Assembly: GCA_023415575.1 (NCBI GenBank)
Contig: JAEZKF010000049.1
Span: 1 to 64,000, forward strand
Direction: 5' to 3'
Source of the DNA: Bacillota bacterium
GTDB lineage: Bacteria; Bacillota; Clostridia; Oscillospirales; Ruminococcaceae
Length of the DNA: 64,000 nucleotides
Made by a program: the position numbers and the translations under genes. Under the pieces are notes generated by a model. The model made no database searches, was not told the DNA's origin, and saw nothing but the letters and a program-made list of their open reading frames with translations. Shown here one piece after another: positions 51,431 to 60,832 of the stretch (positions are counted from its first letter, which is position 1; each line of letters opens with the position of its first letter).

Positions 51431-51999
51431 TCGGTTGCATCCATTCCCCCGCGGTGTTTTTGCTGCTGATTGCTTGGATGAAACAGTATATATTCTGCCC
51501 ACAACCGCGAACCCCTATTATGACAGATGGTTGCAAAGTCCTCAAAGCCAGACTGCCGAGCCAGTACCGTGTGAATGCTCTGTTTTCTTTTCATGCGGGC
51601 TGTTCATTACAAATTGTATATTATATCGACACAATTACGCTATTTGCGCTTTTTCTCTTATACAAACGCTGTTTGAGCAGAAAAAGGGGACTTTATACGG
51701 TTTAATCCGCAGAATGGAGCGTTCCCGCTCCCCTATCGCAGTACTACAAGCTGTATATTTCGACACAGTTATAAGCATTATGATCATCTCAATGAGGAAG
51801 TCGGCAGGGTGATTACTGTCTAATGGGTTAAAAGTCTCACCCGTGGTATGACGGATATGCGCTCCTTTCGCTATATGGTCTATGGCATTTGACAGAAAAG
51901 CCCGCCGACTTTGTAACCATTTATCGCCCAAAGCGTCATAAAACGATACAAATAGTATATTGGCGCGCATAATATACGTTTATCCTCTTGATTATCAAT
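51431..51999. other. 570-bp region without a confident gene
   Basis: This is the longest stretch without an assigned gene, between the alaS promoter and the PBP stop. Overlapping open frames of about 110-125 codons exist on both strands (for example 51635-51970 minus), but they lack ribosome sites and recognisable motifs. No clear stem with T tract for the PBP is found. It could be a decayed gene or a small-RNA locus. Confidence 0.5.
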
Positions 52000-53646
52000 C
52001 TATTGCTCCGCTCTTCTGGCTTCAAGGTTTTCGATGCGGTCGGCAATCTCGCGGAAAACCGGGGCTGACCAGTCACCGCCAGAATCCATGCCTTCGTTAA
52101 GGACAACCACAACGTACTTTGGATTGTCTGCGGGGAAAAATCCCGAAAACCAGGCGTGTACAATCTCCTCGTCATTTTCATCGTAGATGCCGGTCTGGGC
52201 CGACCCGGTCTTGCCCCCCGCCCCGCCCTTGGTCGGCTTTGCCTTTTTGCCGCTGCCCGTGTTTACGACGTTTATCATCAGCTGCCTGATGGTGTCGGCG
52301 TTTGCGCTTGACAGCATACGGTAGGATGGCGACGGCTCATAAGGGGATGCGATTTCCTGCCCTGCTTTATCCGAGATTCCCTCAACTAGTGTTGGAGTAA
52401 CCAGCGTGCCTCCGTTTGCAAACACACAAATCATGCGCGCGATCTGGATGGGTGTTGCGGTGAGCTCCCCCTGCCCGAATGCAAAGTTTGCAAGAACTGC
52501 GTTGTTACGCAGGCTCTCCATGTCGGGAAGGTTGCCCGCCGCACTGCGGGTGACCTCTGTTAAGTTGTTTGCCTTGCCAAAGCCGAACCGAACCGCCATC
52601 TCGTACAGTTTGTCGTAGCCGGTCTGCATGGCTAGGTTGATGAAATACGGGTTGCAGGACCGCTGCATGGCCTCGTCAAGACCTATCTCGCCGTGGCCCG
52701 CCCGGTTATGGCAGTAGAACTTGATACCGTTTACCTCTATGCTGCCGGTGCAGGTATAGGTGTAGTCCAGCGGGATGTCCTTTTCAAGTGCTGCCGCCAC
52801 ACCCGACAGCTTGAAGGTCGAGCCGACGTTATAAGCCGAAAAGCACCGGTTTACCAGCGGGGAATCAGAGTCGTCAAGGCTTGCAGCAACGTTGTTGGGG
52901 TCAAAGGCCGGAAAGGATGCCGCCGCGCGAATCTTCCCGGTAGCGGCCTCCATCACCAATACGGCGCCTTTTTTAATCAGCCGCGCCCCCTCCTGCTCAG
53001 CAATCTGCTGAATATCCGAATCAATGGTCAGCACAACGCCCTCGCGGTTGTTGTAGTTGGTGCGCGTAATCTCGGGCGAGACATTGGTAAGCGGGCGGCG
53101 CAGGGCATCCACCGCATAGGTAACGGTCAACTTACCGCTGTTTGCCGCAAGCAGGGCGTCATATGCCTTCTCGATGCCGTATACACCCGCTCCTTCCCCA
53201 TCTAAGTGGCCGATGACATGGACGGCGGGCTGATTTTCCGAGTAACGTTGTTTTACTGTAAACACGTTGATTCCCTGCGCATAGATGTAGGGGGAGTCAA
53301 ACTCATACAAGAACGGCCTTCCGCCGTCGAACAGCTTTAAGAGCTTCTCTCGCTCACCGTATGGTACAGATTGCATGAGCGCCTGCGCGGCCTCATCGCA
53401 GGGCAGAACACTGAGCACATACTGCTCGGTGCTGTTGACGAGGGGTTTAAAGTTGCAGTCATATATCATACCGCGGCTTTGGTCAACCGTCAGGGTATAG
53501 GAGCTTTGGTTTTTGGCAACCGTCTGCAAGTCCTCACCCGTTGCTACCAAAAAGATGCGCAGAAACAAGGCCGAAAGCCCAAGTATGAGGAAGCAAAACA
53601 GCGTAAGCGCTCGCCTTTGCGACCTTGACATGGTAAACTCATTCAT
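52000..53646 (-). CDS. Penicillin-binding protein, class B transpeptidase (SpoVD/FtsI-like)
   Basis: 548 residues from MNEFTMSRS (53646); MSRSQRR at 53631 is an alternative. One N-terminal membrane helix (LTLFCFLILGLSALFLRIFL) is followed by a dimerisation domain and a transpeptidase domain with nucleophile motif STFK (about residues 276-279), the SxN motif SCN (330-332) and KTGSAQTG. There are no PASTA repeats. It cross-links peptidoglycan, and the short divergent form suggests a sporulation- or division-specific enzyme, which is inference. The strong terminator of purD ends exactly at its start codon, and the only SD-like sequence (GGGGTG) lies inside that hairpin. Confidence 0.88.
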   Translation of the reverse strand: MNEFTMSRSQRRALTLFCFLILGLSALFLRIFLVATGEDLQTVAKNQSSYTLTVDQSRGMIYDCNFKPLVNSTEQYVLSVLPCDEAAQALMQSVPYGEREKLLKLFDGGRPFLYEFDSPYIYAQGINVFTVKQRYSENQPAVHVIGHLDGEGAGVYGIEKAYDALLAANSGKLTVTYAVDALRRPLTNVSPEITRTNYNNREGVVLTIDSDIQQIAEQEGARLIKKGAVLVMEAATGKIRAAASFPAFDPNNVAASLDDSDSPLVNRCFSAYNVGSTFKLSGVAAALEKDIPLDYTYTCTGSIEVNGIKFYCHNRAGHGEIGLDEAMQRSCNPYFINLAMQTGYDKLYEMAVRFGFGKANNLTEVTRSAAGNLPDMESLRNNAVLANFAFGQGELTATPIQIARMICVFANGGTLVTPTLVEGISDKAGQEIASPYEPSPSYRMLSSANADTIRQLMINVVNTGSGKKAKPTKGGAGGKTGSAQTGIYDENDEEIVHAWFSGFFPADNPKYVVVVLNEGMDSGGDWSAPVFREIADRIENLEARRAEQ

Positions 53647-53691
53647 AAAAAGACACCCCGCAATAAGGTTTGTGTCCTTATTATGGGGTGT
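53647..53691 (-). terminator. Terminator of the purine operon, abutting the PBP start
   Basis: ACACCCC-AATAAGG pairs with CCTTATT-GGGGTGT (53653-53691, two-nt internal mismatch) and is followed on the minus strand by CTTTTT. The next three bases are the PBP ATG. Confidence 0.85.
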
Positions 53692-53751
53692 TTTTACTTG
53701 GGTCATTCGGTTTTTGGAAACTCGGGGTTTTATCCCTTACAGAGCTTTGTG

Positions 53752-55014
53752 TTAATGCTTGCCGATGTCGGTGCGGTAGTGGGCGCCTTCAAAATGAATC
53801 TTGCCCACCGCTTCATAAGCCCTTTTAAGAGCCGATGACAAGTCCTTTGCCTTTGCAGTCACGTTGAGCACTCTCCCGCCCGCGGTGTAGTAGCGCTCGT
53901 CGTCGTAGCGGGTTCCGGCGTGGTAGATCGTAACACCCGGCAGCGCTTCGGCATCCTCAAGGCCGGTAATCTCCTTGCCTGTCTCGTATTTTGTCGGGTA
54001 TCCGCCCGATGCCATGACAACACAGGCCGCAGCGCCCTGCTCCCACTCGATGTCAATCTCATTAAGGCGACCGTCCGCCACCGCTTCAAATACGGTGAGC
54101 AGGTTGGTTTTAAGAAGCTGCAACACCACCTGAGCCTCGGGGTCGCCGAAGCGGCAGTTGTATTCGATGACATACGGCCCCTTGGCAGTCAGCATAAGGC
54201 CGAAGTAGAGGCAGCCCTTAAAGGGTGCGCCCTCCTGCTGCATGGCACGGATGGTGGGAAGAAAGATGGTGTCCATGCACACCTTTGCAATCTCGGGTGT
54301 GTAATGGGGGTTTGGCGCAATCGTGCCCATACCGCCCGTATTGGGCCCCTTATCGTTGTCATAAACCCGCTTGTGGTCCATGGAGGATACCATCGGCTTG
54401 ATGGTCTTTCCGTCTGTAAAGGCAAGCACCGTTACTTCAGGGCCCTGCAAAAACTCCTCGATTACCACACGACTGCCGCTTTGACCAAACCGCCCGCCGT
54501 CAATCATATCCTTAATGGCAGCCTCGGCCTCGTCAAGGTTCTGGGCGATGATAACGCCCTTGCCCAAGGCAAGGCCATCCGCCTTGATGACGATGGGATA
54601 GGTGTTCTGCGCCTTGACATAGGCAATCGCATCCGCAGAGTTGTCAAACACCTCATACGCGGCGGTGGGGATGCCGTACTTCTTCATGAGGTTTTTGGAA
54701 AATATCTTGCTGCCCTCAATCTGTGCCGCCTTTTTAGAAGGCCCGAAGCATTTGATACCTAAGTCCTCCAGCACATCGGTCATGCCGAGCACCAGCGGGT
54801 CGTCGGGGGTGACTACCGCAAAGTCAATCTCATGCTGTTGGGCAAAGGCCGCAATCATGTCAACATCGGTTGCCTTGATGTTCACGCACTCGGCATATGC
54901 GCTGATGCCGCCGTTGCCCGGTGTGCAATACAGGCGTTTGATACGCTTATCTTCAATGAGTTTGCTGATTACGACGTGCTCTCTGCCGCCGCCGCCAATC
55001 ACGAGTACGTTCAT
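53752..55014 (-). CDS. purD: Phosphoribosylamine-glycine ligase
   Basis: A 420-residue ATP-grasp enzyme making GAR from phosphoribosylamine and glycine. MNVLVIGGGGREHVV starts the N-domain, KADGLALGKGVI lies in the ATP-grasp fold, and the metal-binding CRFGDPEAQVVL is followed by the C-terminal domain. Standard length. It is the last gene of the purine operon, before the terminator. Confidence 0.96.
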   Translation of the reverse strand: MNVLVIGGGGREHVVISKLIEDKRIKRLYCTPGNGGISAYAECVNIKATDVDMIAAFAQQHEIDFAVVTPDDPLVLGMTDVLEDLGIKCFGPSKKAAQIEGSKIFSKNLMKKYGIPTAAYEVFDNSADAIAYVKAQNTYPIVIKADGLALGKGVIIAQNLDEAEAAIKDMIDGGRFGQSGSRVVIEEFLQGPEVTVLAFTDGKTIKPMVSSMDHKRVYDNDKGPNTGGMGTIAPNPHYTPEIAKVCMDTIFLPTIRAMQQEGAPFKGCLYFGLMLTAKGPYVIEYNCRFGDPEAQVVLQLLKTNLLTVFEAVADGRLNEIDIEWEQGAAACVVMASGGYPTKYETGKEITGLEDAEALPGVTIYHAGTRYDDERYYTAGGRVLNVTAKAKDLSSALKRAYEAVGKIHFEGAHYRTDIGKH

Positions 55015-55076
55015 AGTTAGTCAAGTCCTTTCCAAAATTGTGCCCGCCATATGGCAGACACATGAGCCGAAAGCTA

Positions 55077-56261
55077 TCAATGGTGGAAGAGGCGAATGCC
55101 TGTAAAGGCCATCACCATGCCATAGCGGTCGCACGCCTCGATGACGTTGTCGTCGCGGATAGACCCACCCGGCTGTGCGATGTAGCAAACACCGCTCTTA
55201 TGCGCGCGCTCGATGTTATCCCCAAATGGGAAGAAAGCATCGCTGCCGAGCGAAACGCCCGTCACCTTATCAAGCCATTCACGCTTTTCGGCAAGGGTGA
55301 GGCGGTCGGGTCTTTGTGCAAAGATGTTCTGCCATCTGCCGTCCGCCAGCACGTCGTCGCACTCCTCCGAGATGTAAACGTCGATTGCATTGTCGCGGTT
55401 TGCGCGGCCAAGCCCCTCGACGAACTTCAAATCAAGCACCTTCGGATGAGTGCGCAAGAACCAGTTGTCCGCCTTGGAACCGGCAAGACGGGTGCAGTGG
55501 ATGCGCGACTGCTGACCGGCGCCGATGCCGATGGCCTGTCCGTCGTATGCGTAGCACACGGAGTTAGACTGGGTGTATTTTAAGGTAATCAGTGCAATAA
55601 TCAAATCACGCTTTGCGCTCTCGGGCAGGGTTTTATTCTGGGTGACGATGTTCGATAGCAAATCTTCGTTGATAGAGAGGTCGTTTCTGCCCTGCTCAAA
55701 GGTAATGCCAAACACCTGCTTGTGCTCGATGGGGGCAGGGACATAGTCTGGGTCTATCTGCACGATGTTGTAGGTTCCCTTGCGCTTACTCTTGAGGATT
55801 TCAAGCGCTTCGGGCTCGTATCCGGGGGCAATGATGCCGTCGGATACCTCTTTTGCAATCAGGCGGGCAGTGGGTACATCACACACATCCGAAAGGGCGA
55901 TGAAATCGCCAAACGACGACATACGGTCGGCACCTCTTGCGCGGGCATAGGCGCATGCAAGCGGCGAAAGCTCGATGTCGTCATCCACAAAGTAGATCTT
56001 GCGCAGAAGGTCTGTAAGAGGCACGCCTACCGCGGCGCCCGCAGGGCTGACATGCTTAAAGCTGGTTGCGGCAGGCAGCCCCGTTGCCGCCTTGAGCTCC
56101 TTAACAAGCTGCCAGCCGTTAAAGGCGTCAAGCAGGTTGATGTAGCCCGGCCTTCCGCACAGCACCTCGATGGGCAGGGGTTGCGCGTCGTCGATGAAGA
56201 TGCGCGCGGGCTTCTGGTTCGGGTTGCAGCCGTATTTCAATTCAATCTGAGTTGCAGACAT
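55077..56261 (-). CDS. Stand-alone AICAR formyltransferase (PurV type)
   Basis: 394 residues corresponding to the C-terminal half of PurH only. The opening ELKYGCNPNQKPA, the catalytic region SFKHVSPAGAAVG, the Lys/His-bearing TLKYTQSNSVCYAYDGQAIGIGAGQQSR and the ending SDAFFPFGDNI...AQPGGSIRDD fit the transformylase. The cyclohydrolase half is absent and is supplied by the adjacent PurO-like gene 20 bp upstream. This split occurs in parts of the Clostridia. Confidence 0.92.
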   Translation of the reverse strand: MSATQIELKYGCNPNQKPARIFIDDAQPLPIEVLCGRPGYINLLDAFNGWQLVKELKAATGLPAATSFKHVSPAGAAVGVPLTDLLRKIYFVDDDIELSPLACAYARARGADRMSSFGDFIALSDVCDVPTARLIAKEVSDGIIAPGYEPEALEILKSKRKGTYNIVQIDPDYVPAPIEHKQVFGITFEQGRNDLSINEDLLSNIVTQNKTLPESAKRDLIIALITLKYTQSNSVCYAYDGQAIGIGAGQQSRIHCTRLAGSKADNWFLRTHPKVLDLKFVEGLGRANRDNAIDVYISEECDDVLADGRWQNIFAQRPDRLTLAEKREWLDKVTGVSLGSDAFFPFGDNIERAHKSGVCYIAQPGGSIRDDNVIEACDRYGMVMAFTGIRLFHH

Positions 56262-56281
56262 GGGGGTTGTCCCGCCTTTCG

Positions 56282-56995
56282 TTATTGATTCTTATTGACA
56301 ATGCGTGTTTGCACCTCACCCGTGGTAAGGGAGATATACCGTACAAACAGCGAAACCTTGTTATCCTCATTTAGGCTGTTCCACAAAAGATTCGTAAATT
56401 CGTCGATGGTACCGGACAAAGCGACGCGCTTAGGCTCCCCTTCAAAGGAGGGGATGGGGTCGCCGTCACACCGGTAGGTGTGAATAAGCCTTCCCTCACC
56501 CGCTACCGGCTGGGCGTACTCAAAGAAGAACCGCTCGGCGGATGCCGGGTTGTGGTCGTTGCTCTTTAAAATAGACAGCTTGTACGAAAAGTCGCCGTCG
56601 CGGCACTCTACAACACCCGAGATGCGGGGGGTAAAGTTCGGGGCATCCGGCTCAAAGGTGCGGGTGCGCAGGGCCTCCTCAAAGCTTTTGCCGCTCTGCA
56701 GATACTCATAGATGGTGTCGGTCTGGTCGCCGTTTGTCACAATCGTGGTGTTGCCCAGAACGCGAACCGGCGCATAGATAATGAGCGAGGGGTCGCTGAG
56801 CTTGCTCTCGTCAAACGCCTGAGTGCGGATTCCGCCGTCGCACTCCACAAACACGCGGTTGCGGCTGTTCTCGCTGCGCCCCATGATAAAGTAGGCGATA
56901 ACGGCATCTTTACCATCGCCGCTCTTGCCGATAACTATTCCCCTTCCGGGGTATTGGTTAGAGCTTAGCTCCTTTGCAATATCAAGGTTAGGCAT
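56282..56995 (-). CDS. purO: IMP cyclohydrolase, archaeal PurO family
   Basis: 237 residues. The PurO signature is seen at the N-terminus: NQYPGRGIVIGKSGDGK, YFIMGRSENSRNRVF, then NTTIVTNGDQTDTIYEYL and EPDAPNFTPRISG. PurO closes FAICAR to IMP and is unrelated to the PurH cyclohydrolase. Position between purN/GNAT and the formyltransferase makes the role clear. The SD AAGGAG lies 6-7 nt before the ATG. Confidence 0.9.
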   Translation of the reverse strand: MPNLDIAKELSSNQYPGRGIVIGKSGDGKDAVIAYFIMGRSENSRNRVFVECDGGIRTQAFDESKLSDPSLIIYAPVRVLGNTTIVTNGDQTDTIYEYLQSGKSFEEALRTRTFEPDAPNFTPRISGVVECRDGDFSYKLSILKSNDHNPASAERFFFEYAQPVAGEGRLIHTYRCDGDPIPSFEGEPKRVALSGTIDEFTNLLWNSLNEDNKVSLFVRYISLTTGEVQTRIVNKNQ

Positions 56996-57015
56996 GGGTT
57001 TTCTCCTTTATGTGA

Positions 57016-57519
57016 TTATTGCGGCGATTCACCGCTTATTAGTTGAAGCCTCATCTCGGCACAGCAGGAATGGTACTCCTCAAAGCCCAAGGTCTCATAA
57101 AGGGGCTTTCCTGCCTTCGTTGCTTTAAGGTCAATATATGACGCGCCAGACTTTTTCGCCTGCTCAATCAGCATCTTCAGCACACGGGTTGAATAGCCCC
57201 TGCGCCGAAAATCGGGCAGGGTATAAACGTTGTACAGCGTTGCGGTGATTCCCGTTAGGTAGTTTGCGTTTGCCGGTTTTTCAAACAGACTAAGTAGGGC
57301 GAATGATACTGCTTGTCCGTCCACCTCAACCAGTGCGGCAAAACAATCCCTGTCTAGGTGCTTGGAGAAGTATTCGGCAAGCTGGGCTAATATCTGCTGC
57401 TCCTGCTCGGATGTCAGTCCGCCCATATCCTCTTGCAGGTATCTAACACGCATCTTTCTCAGGGTTTCAATATCATCGCTTGTTGCGAAACGCAGTACCT
57501 CTTTGAGTGTACCATCCAT
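57016..57519 (-). CDS. GNAT-family N-acetyltransferase inside the purine operon
   Basis: 167 residues from MDGTLKEVLRF (57519), 8 nt after AAAGGGGG; an upstream in-frame start would overlap purN and is unlikely. The acetyl-CoA motif is LYNVYTLPDFRRRGYSTRVLKMLI, followed by ASYIDLKATKAGKPLYETLGFEEY. The substrate is unknown. Gaps of 31 bp to purN and 20 bp to purO show co-transcription with purine synthesis. Confidence 0.83.
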   Translation of the reverse strand: MDGTLKEVLRFATSDDIETLRKMRVRYLQEDMGGLTSEQEQQILAQLAEYFSKHLDRDCFAALVEVDGQAVSFALLSLFEKPANANYLTGITATLYNVYTLPDFRRRGYSTRVLKMLIEQAKKSGASYIDLKATKAGKPLYETLGFEEYHSCCAEMRLQLISGESPQ

Positions 57520-57550
57520 GCTGTTACCCCCTTTGTTGTCTATAGCCCTA

Positions 57551-58150
57551 TCAGCCGTTCTGGTCTGAAAGCTCGCGGCAGAGCATGGCAACCGCCTTGG
57601 GAAGAAGCTCCCACTCGGCCTGCTCCATCACGCGCTGCTGCAGGGTTTCCGGGGTGTCTTCCTCGCGCACCTCAACCGCCTTCTGCAATAGGATTTTGCC
57701 GCCGTCGGTAATCTCGTTTACAAGGTGGACGGTAGCCCCCGTCACCTTAACGCCGTAATCGAGGGCTGCTTTATGTACACGCAGGCCGTAAAAGCCGTCA
57801 CCGCAAAAGGAGGGGATGAGCGACGGGTGCACATTGACGATTCGGTCGCGGTATGCCTCAATCATCCCCTTGCCGAGGATGCACAAAAAGCCTGCCAGCA
57901 CCACAAGGTCGATGTTGTGCTGCTTTAATACCGCAAGCAGGGCATCGTCAAACTCCTGTGTAGAGGCAAACGCCTTGCGCTCTACAACTGCGGTTTTGAT
58001 ACCACTGCGTCTTGCGCGCTCGAGTGCAAAGGCATCTGCCTTGCTGGATACCACAAGCGCGATTTTGCCGTAAGGGTTTTCGCCTTGCCTGTCGATAAGG
58101 GCCTGGAGATTGGTGCCGCCGCCCGACACAAGCACCGCTATATTGACCAT
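57551..58150 (-). CDS. purN: Phosphoribosylglycinamide formyltransferase
   Basis: A 199-residue 10-formyl-THF-dependent enzyme. MVNIAVLVSGGGTNLQALI starts the phosphate-binding fold, and VVLAGFLCILGKGMIEAYRDRIVNVHPSLIPSF holds the catalytic Asn/His block, followed by GVKVTGATVHLVNEITDGG with the Asp. Standard length. 21 bp after purM. Confidence 0.95.
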   Translation of the reverse strand: MVNIAVLVSGGGTNLQALIDRQGENPYGKIALVVSSKADAFALERARRSGIKTAVVERKAFASTQEFDDALLAVLKQHNIDLVVLAGFLCILGKGMIEAYRDRIVNVHPSLIPSFCGDGFYGLRVHKAALDYGVKVTGATVHLVNEITDGGKILLQKAVEVREEDTPETLQQRVMEQAEWELLPKAVAMLCRELSDQNG

Positions 58151-58171
58151 TCTTTCTTCACCGCCGTTATA

Positions 58172-59206
58172 TTACTGGATGATTACCCCTTCGTCCCCTT
58201 CTACAACCTCGCCGATGACTGCGGGTGTCTCGCCCGCGTCCTTGAGTACCGCGAGCGCTGTGTCGGCATCGTTTTTGCCTACGATGATGCACATGCCGGT
58301 GCCCATGTTAAAGGTGTTGAACATATCGCGCTCGTCTATCTTTCCCGCCTTTTGAATCAGCGTAAAGATGGGGGGAATGGTAAGGCTCTGCTTGTCAATG
58401 CGCGCGGTCAGTCCCTCAGGTATAGCGCGCGGGATGTTCTCATAAAATCCGCCGCCAGTGATATGAGAAATGCTCTTGATGTTGACGCGCTCCATCAGGG
58501 CCAGAACAGCCTTTACATAGATGCGGGTGGGGGTAAGCAGTGTTTCGCCCAAAGGTGCGCCGAGTTCCGGGATGTTACGGCCGAGGTCGGTGTGCTCCAC
58601 ATCAAACACCTTGCGCACGAGCGAAAAGCCGTTGGAATGAACACCGGACGAAGCTAGCGAAATGATGACATCCCCCTTGCGCACATTGGTACTATCAAGG
58701 ATACGGGACTTATCCACTACACCCACTGAAAAGCCCGCGAGGTCGTACTCATCGGGTCCATAAAATCCGGGCATCTCGGCGGTTTCGCCGCCTACAAGGG
58801 CGCAGCCCGCCTGACGGCAGCCCTCTGCAACGCCGGACACCACTGCGGCAACCTTTTCGGGCACGTTTTTGCCCACAGCGATGTAGTCAAGGAACAGGAG
58901 CGGCTTTGCGCCTGCACACACAATATCGTTTACGCACATGGCAACGCAGTCGATGCCCACGGTATCGTGCTTATCAAGCAAAAACGCAATTTTAAGCTTG
59001 GTGCCCACACCGTCGGTTCCGGATACGAGCACCGGCTTCTCGATGCCGGTCAGGTCAAGCTCAAACAGCCCGCCAAATCCTCCGAGCCCCGAGAGCACGC
59101 CCTTTGTGAAGGTAGATGACACCGCATTCTTCATCAGCTCAACGGCACGGTAGCCCGCGGTAACGTCTACCCCCGCCTGTTTGTAGCTTTCACTGTAGCT
59201 TTTCAT
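58172..59206 (-). CDS. purM: Phosphoribosylformylglycinamidine cyclo-ligase
   Basis: 344 residues making AIR from FGAM. KSYSESYKQAGVDVTAGYRAV, SGTDGVGTKLKIAF, VGGETAEMPGFY and HITGGGFYENIPR are PurM signatures. SD GGAGG before the ATG. 89 bp after purF. Confidence 0.96.
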   Translation of the reverse strand: MKSYSESYKQAGVDVTAGYRAVELMKNAVSSTFTKGVLSGLGGFGGLFELDLTGIEKPVLVSGTDGVGTKLKIAFLLDKHDTVGIDCVAMCVNDIVCAGAKPLLFLDYIAVGKNVPEKVAAVVSGVAEGCRQAGCALVGGETAEMPGFYGPDEYDLAGFSVGVVDKSRILDSTNVRKGDVIISLASSGVHSNGFSLVRKVFDVEHTDLGRNIPELGAPLGETLLTPTRIYVKAVLALMERVNIKSISHITGGGFYENIPRAIPEGLTARIDKQSLTIPPIFTLIQKAGKIDERDMFNTFNMGTGMCIIVGKNDADTALAVLKDAGETPAVIGEVVEGDEGVIIQ

Positions 59207-59295
59207 TGTAACCTCCGTCTTTCCGCAAGCGGAACCTTATTCGTTATCGTTTCATCCTTTTCCCATGCGGGAGATGATCTCTCTATCTCAATCGG

Positions 59296-60732
59296 TCATT
59301 TTTGGTGGTCGCCGATGCGCGACTCAAACTTATCCTTGCGGATATCCTTGGGTATCTCAACCGGATACTTGCCGGTAAAGCAGCCGGTGCAAAAGCCGCA
59401 GCGGGCTCCTTCAGCGAGCTTTTTGACATTCTCTACACTGATAAAGCCTAAGGAATCAGCGCCGATGAGCTTCTGGATTTCGGGTATGCTCATCTTGCAG
59501 GCAATCAGGTTTTCCTTACTGTCAATATCGGTGCCAAAGTAGCAGGGGTTGATAAAGGGCGGCGAGGAGATGCGCATATGTATCTCGGTCGCTCCCGCCT
59601 CACGGATAAGGCGGACGATGCGGGCACAGGTGGTACCGCGCACGATGGAGTCGTCTACAAGTACCACGCGCTTGCCCTTCACCGTCTGCTTGAGGGCGTT
59701 GAGCTTGATGCGGACAGCGTCCTCACGCTGCTCCTGACTGGGCTGGATGAAGGTTCTTCCGACGTATCGGTTCTTTATCAGGCCGATTCCGTAGGGGATA
59801 CCCGACTGGCGAGCAAACCCGAGGGCGGCATCTAATCCGGAATCGGGCACGCCGATGACCACATCCGCCTGCGCGGGATGCTCAAGGGCCAAGAATGCAC
59901 CCGCTCTCAGGCGGGCCTCGTGTACCGAAGCACCCTCAATCACAGAGTCGGGGCGGGCGAAGTAGATAAACTCAAACACGCACAGGCTGCCCTTTTCGCC
60001 CTCTTTGCAATGGGTGCGAATGCTGCGCAGGCCGTTCTTTTTATCAACCACCACAATCTCGCCCGGATCAAGGTCGCGCACAAACTCCGCACCAAGGCTG
60101 TCAAGTGCGCAGCTTTCGGAGGCGAACACGATGTCCGAGCCGCGCCTGCCCATGCACAGGGGGCGGAAGCCATTGGGGTCACGCGCAGCAATCATCTTCT
60201 GGGGCGACATTACAATCAAGGAGTATGCGCCCTTAATCTTATACATCGCCTGCTCAAGCGCCTGCTCGATGCTTGGCGCCTTGATGCGCTCCTGGGTGAT
60301 GATATAGGCTATAACCTCGGTGTCGTTGGTGCTGTGGAAGATTGCGCCGCCGAGCTCAAGCTCCTCGCGCAGCTCACCCGCGTTGACAAGGTTGCCGTTG
60401 TGGGCAAGGGCCATCTTACCCTTGATATGCTGGATAACAAGCGGCTGGGCGTTCACACGGTTGTGTGAACCCGTTGTGGAGTAGCGCACATGGCCTACCG
60501 CCATGTTGCCCTCGCCCAGCTTGCTGAGGGCCTCTGCAGTAAATACCTCCGGCACCAGCCCCGTATCGCGGTGGGCAGTCATAAGCCCATCGTCGTTAAC
60601 CACGATGCCGCAGCTTTCCTGTCCGCGGTGCTGGAGTGCGTACAGCGCAAAGTACGCGCTCGCCGCAACACTGCTGCGCTGCTCGGCAAAGATGCCGAAC
60701 AAGCCACATTCTTCTTTTAAGGTATCAAACAT
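59296..60732 (-). CDS. purF: Amidophosphoribosyltransferase
   Basis: 478 residues, the committed step from PRPP and glutamine. The N-terminal nucleophile Cys of CGLFGIF follows an eight-residue propeptide (MFDTLKEE). The PRTase loop is VVLVDDSIVRGTT. Cysteines in PCYFGTDID, LIACKMS and CGFCTGCF match the 4Fe-4S ligands of the Bacillus-type enzyme. The ATG is only 2-3 nt from AGAAGG, an unusually tight spacing. Confidence 0.96.
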   Translation of the reverse strand: MFDTLKEECGLFGIFAEQRSSVAASAYFALYALQHRGQESCGIVVNDDGLMTAHRDTGLVPEVFTAEALSKLGEGNMAVGHVRYSTTGSHNRVNAQPLVIQHIKGKMALAHNGNLVNAGELREELELGGAIFHSTNDTEVIAYIITQERIKAPSIEQALEQAMYKIKGAYSLIVMSPQKMIAARDPNGFRPLCMGRRGSDIVFASESCALDSLGAEFVRDLDPGEIVVVDKKNGLRSIRTHCKEGEKGSLCVFEFIYFARPDSVIEGASVHEARLRAGAFLALEHPAQADVVIGVPDSGLDAALGFARQSGIPYGIGLIKNRYVGRTFIQPSQEQREDAVRIKLNALKQTVKGKRVVLVDDSIVRGTTCARIVRLIREAGATEIHMRISSPPFINPCYFGTDIDSKENLIACKMSIPEIQKLIGADSLGFISVENVKKLAEGARCGFCTGCFTGKYPVEIPKDIRKDKFESRIGDHQK

Positions 60733-60832
60733 ATCCTTCTAACCGCCATTTCTCCATCTGCGACTGTTTTTGCCACCTAGCCGGACAAGGGAGCAAAAAG
60801 ACTCGCCGCTTCGGTATTAAAATAGAACAGTA

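Noticed and set aside
51635..51970. Minus-strand frame of 111 codons
   Set aside because: It has no SD and no recognisable motif, and overlaps equally long frames on the other strand.
59878..60468. Long plus-strand frame opposite purF
   Set aside because: It is the antisense of a well-supported enzyme gene. The same applies to similar frames opposite thrS, recG, purD and the galactosidase.
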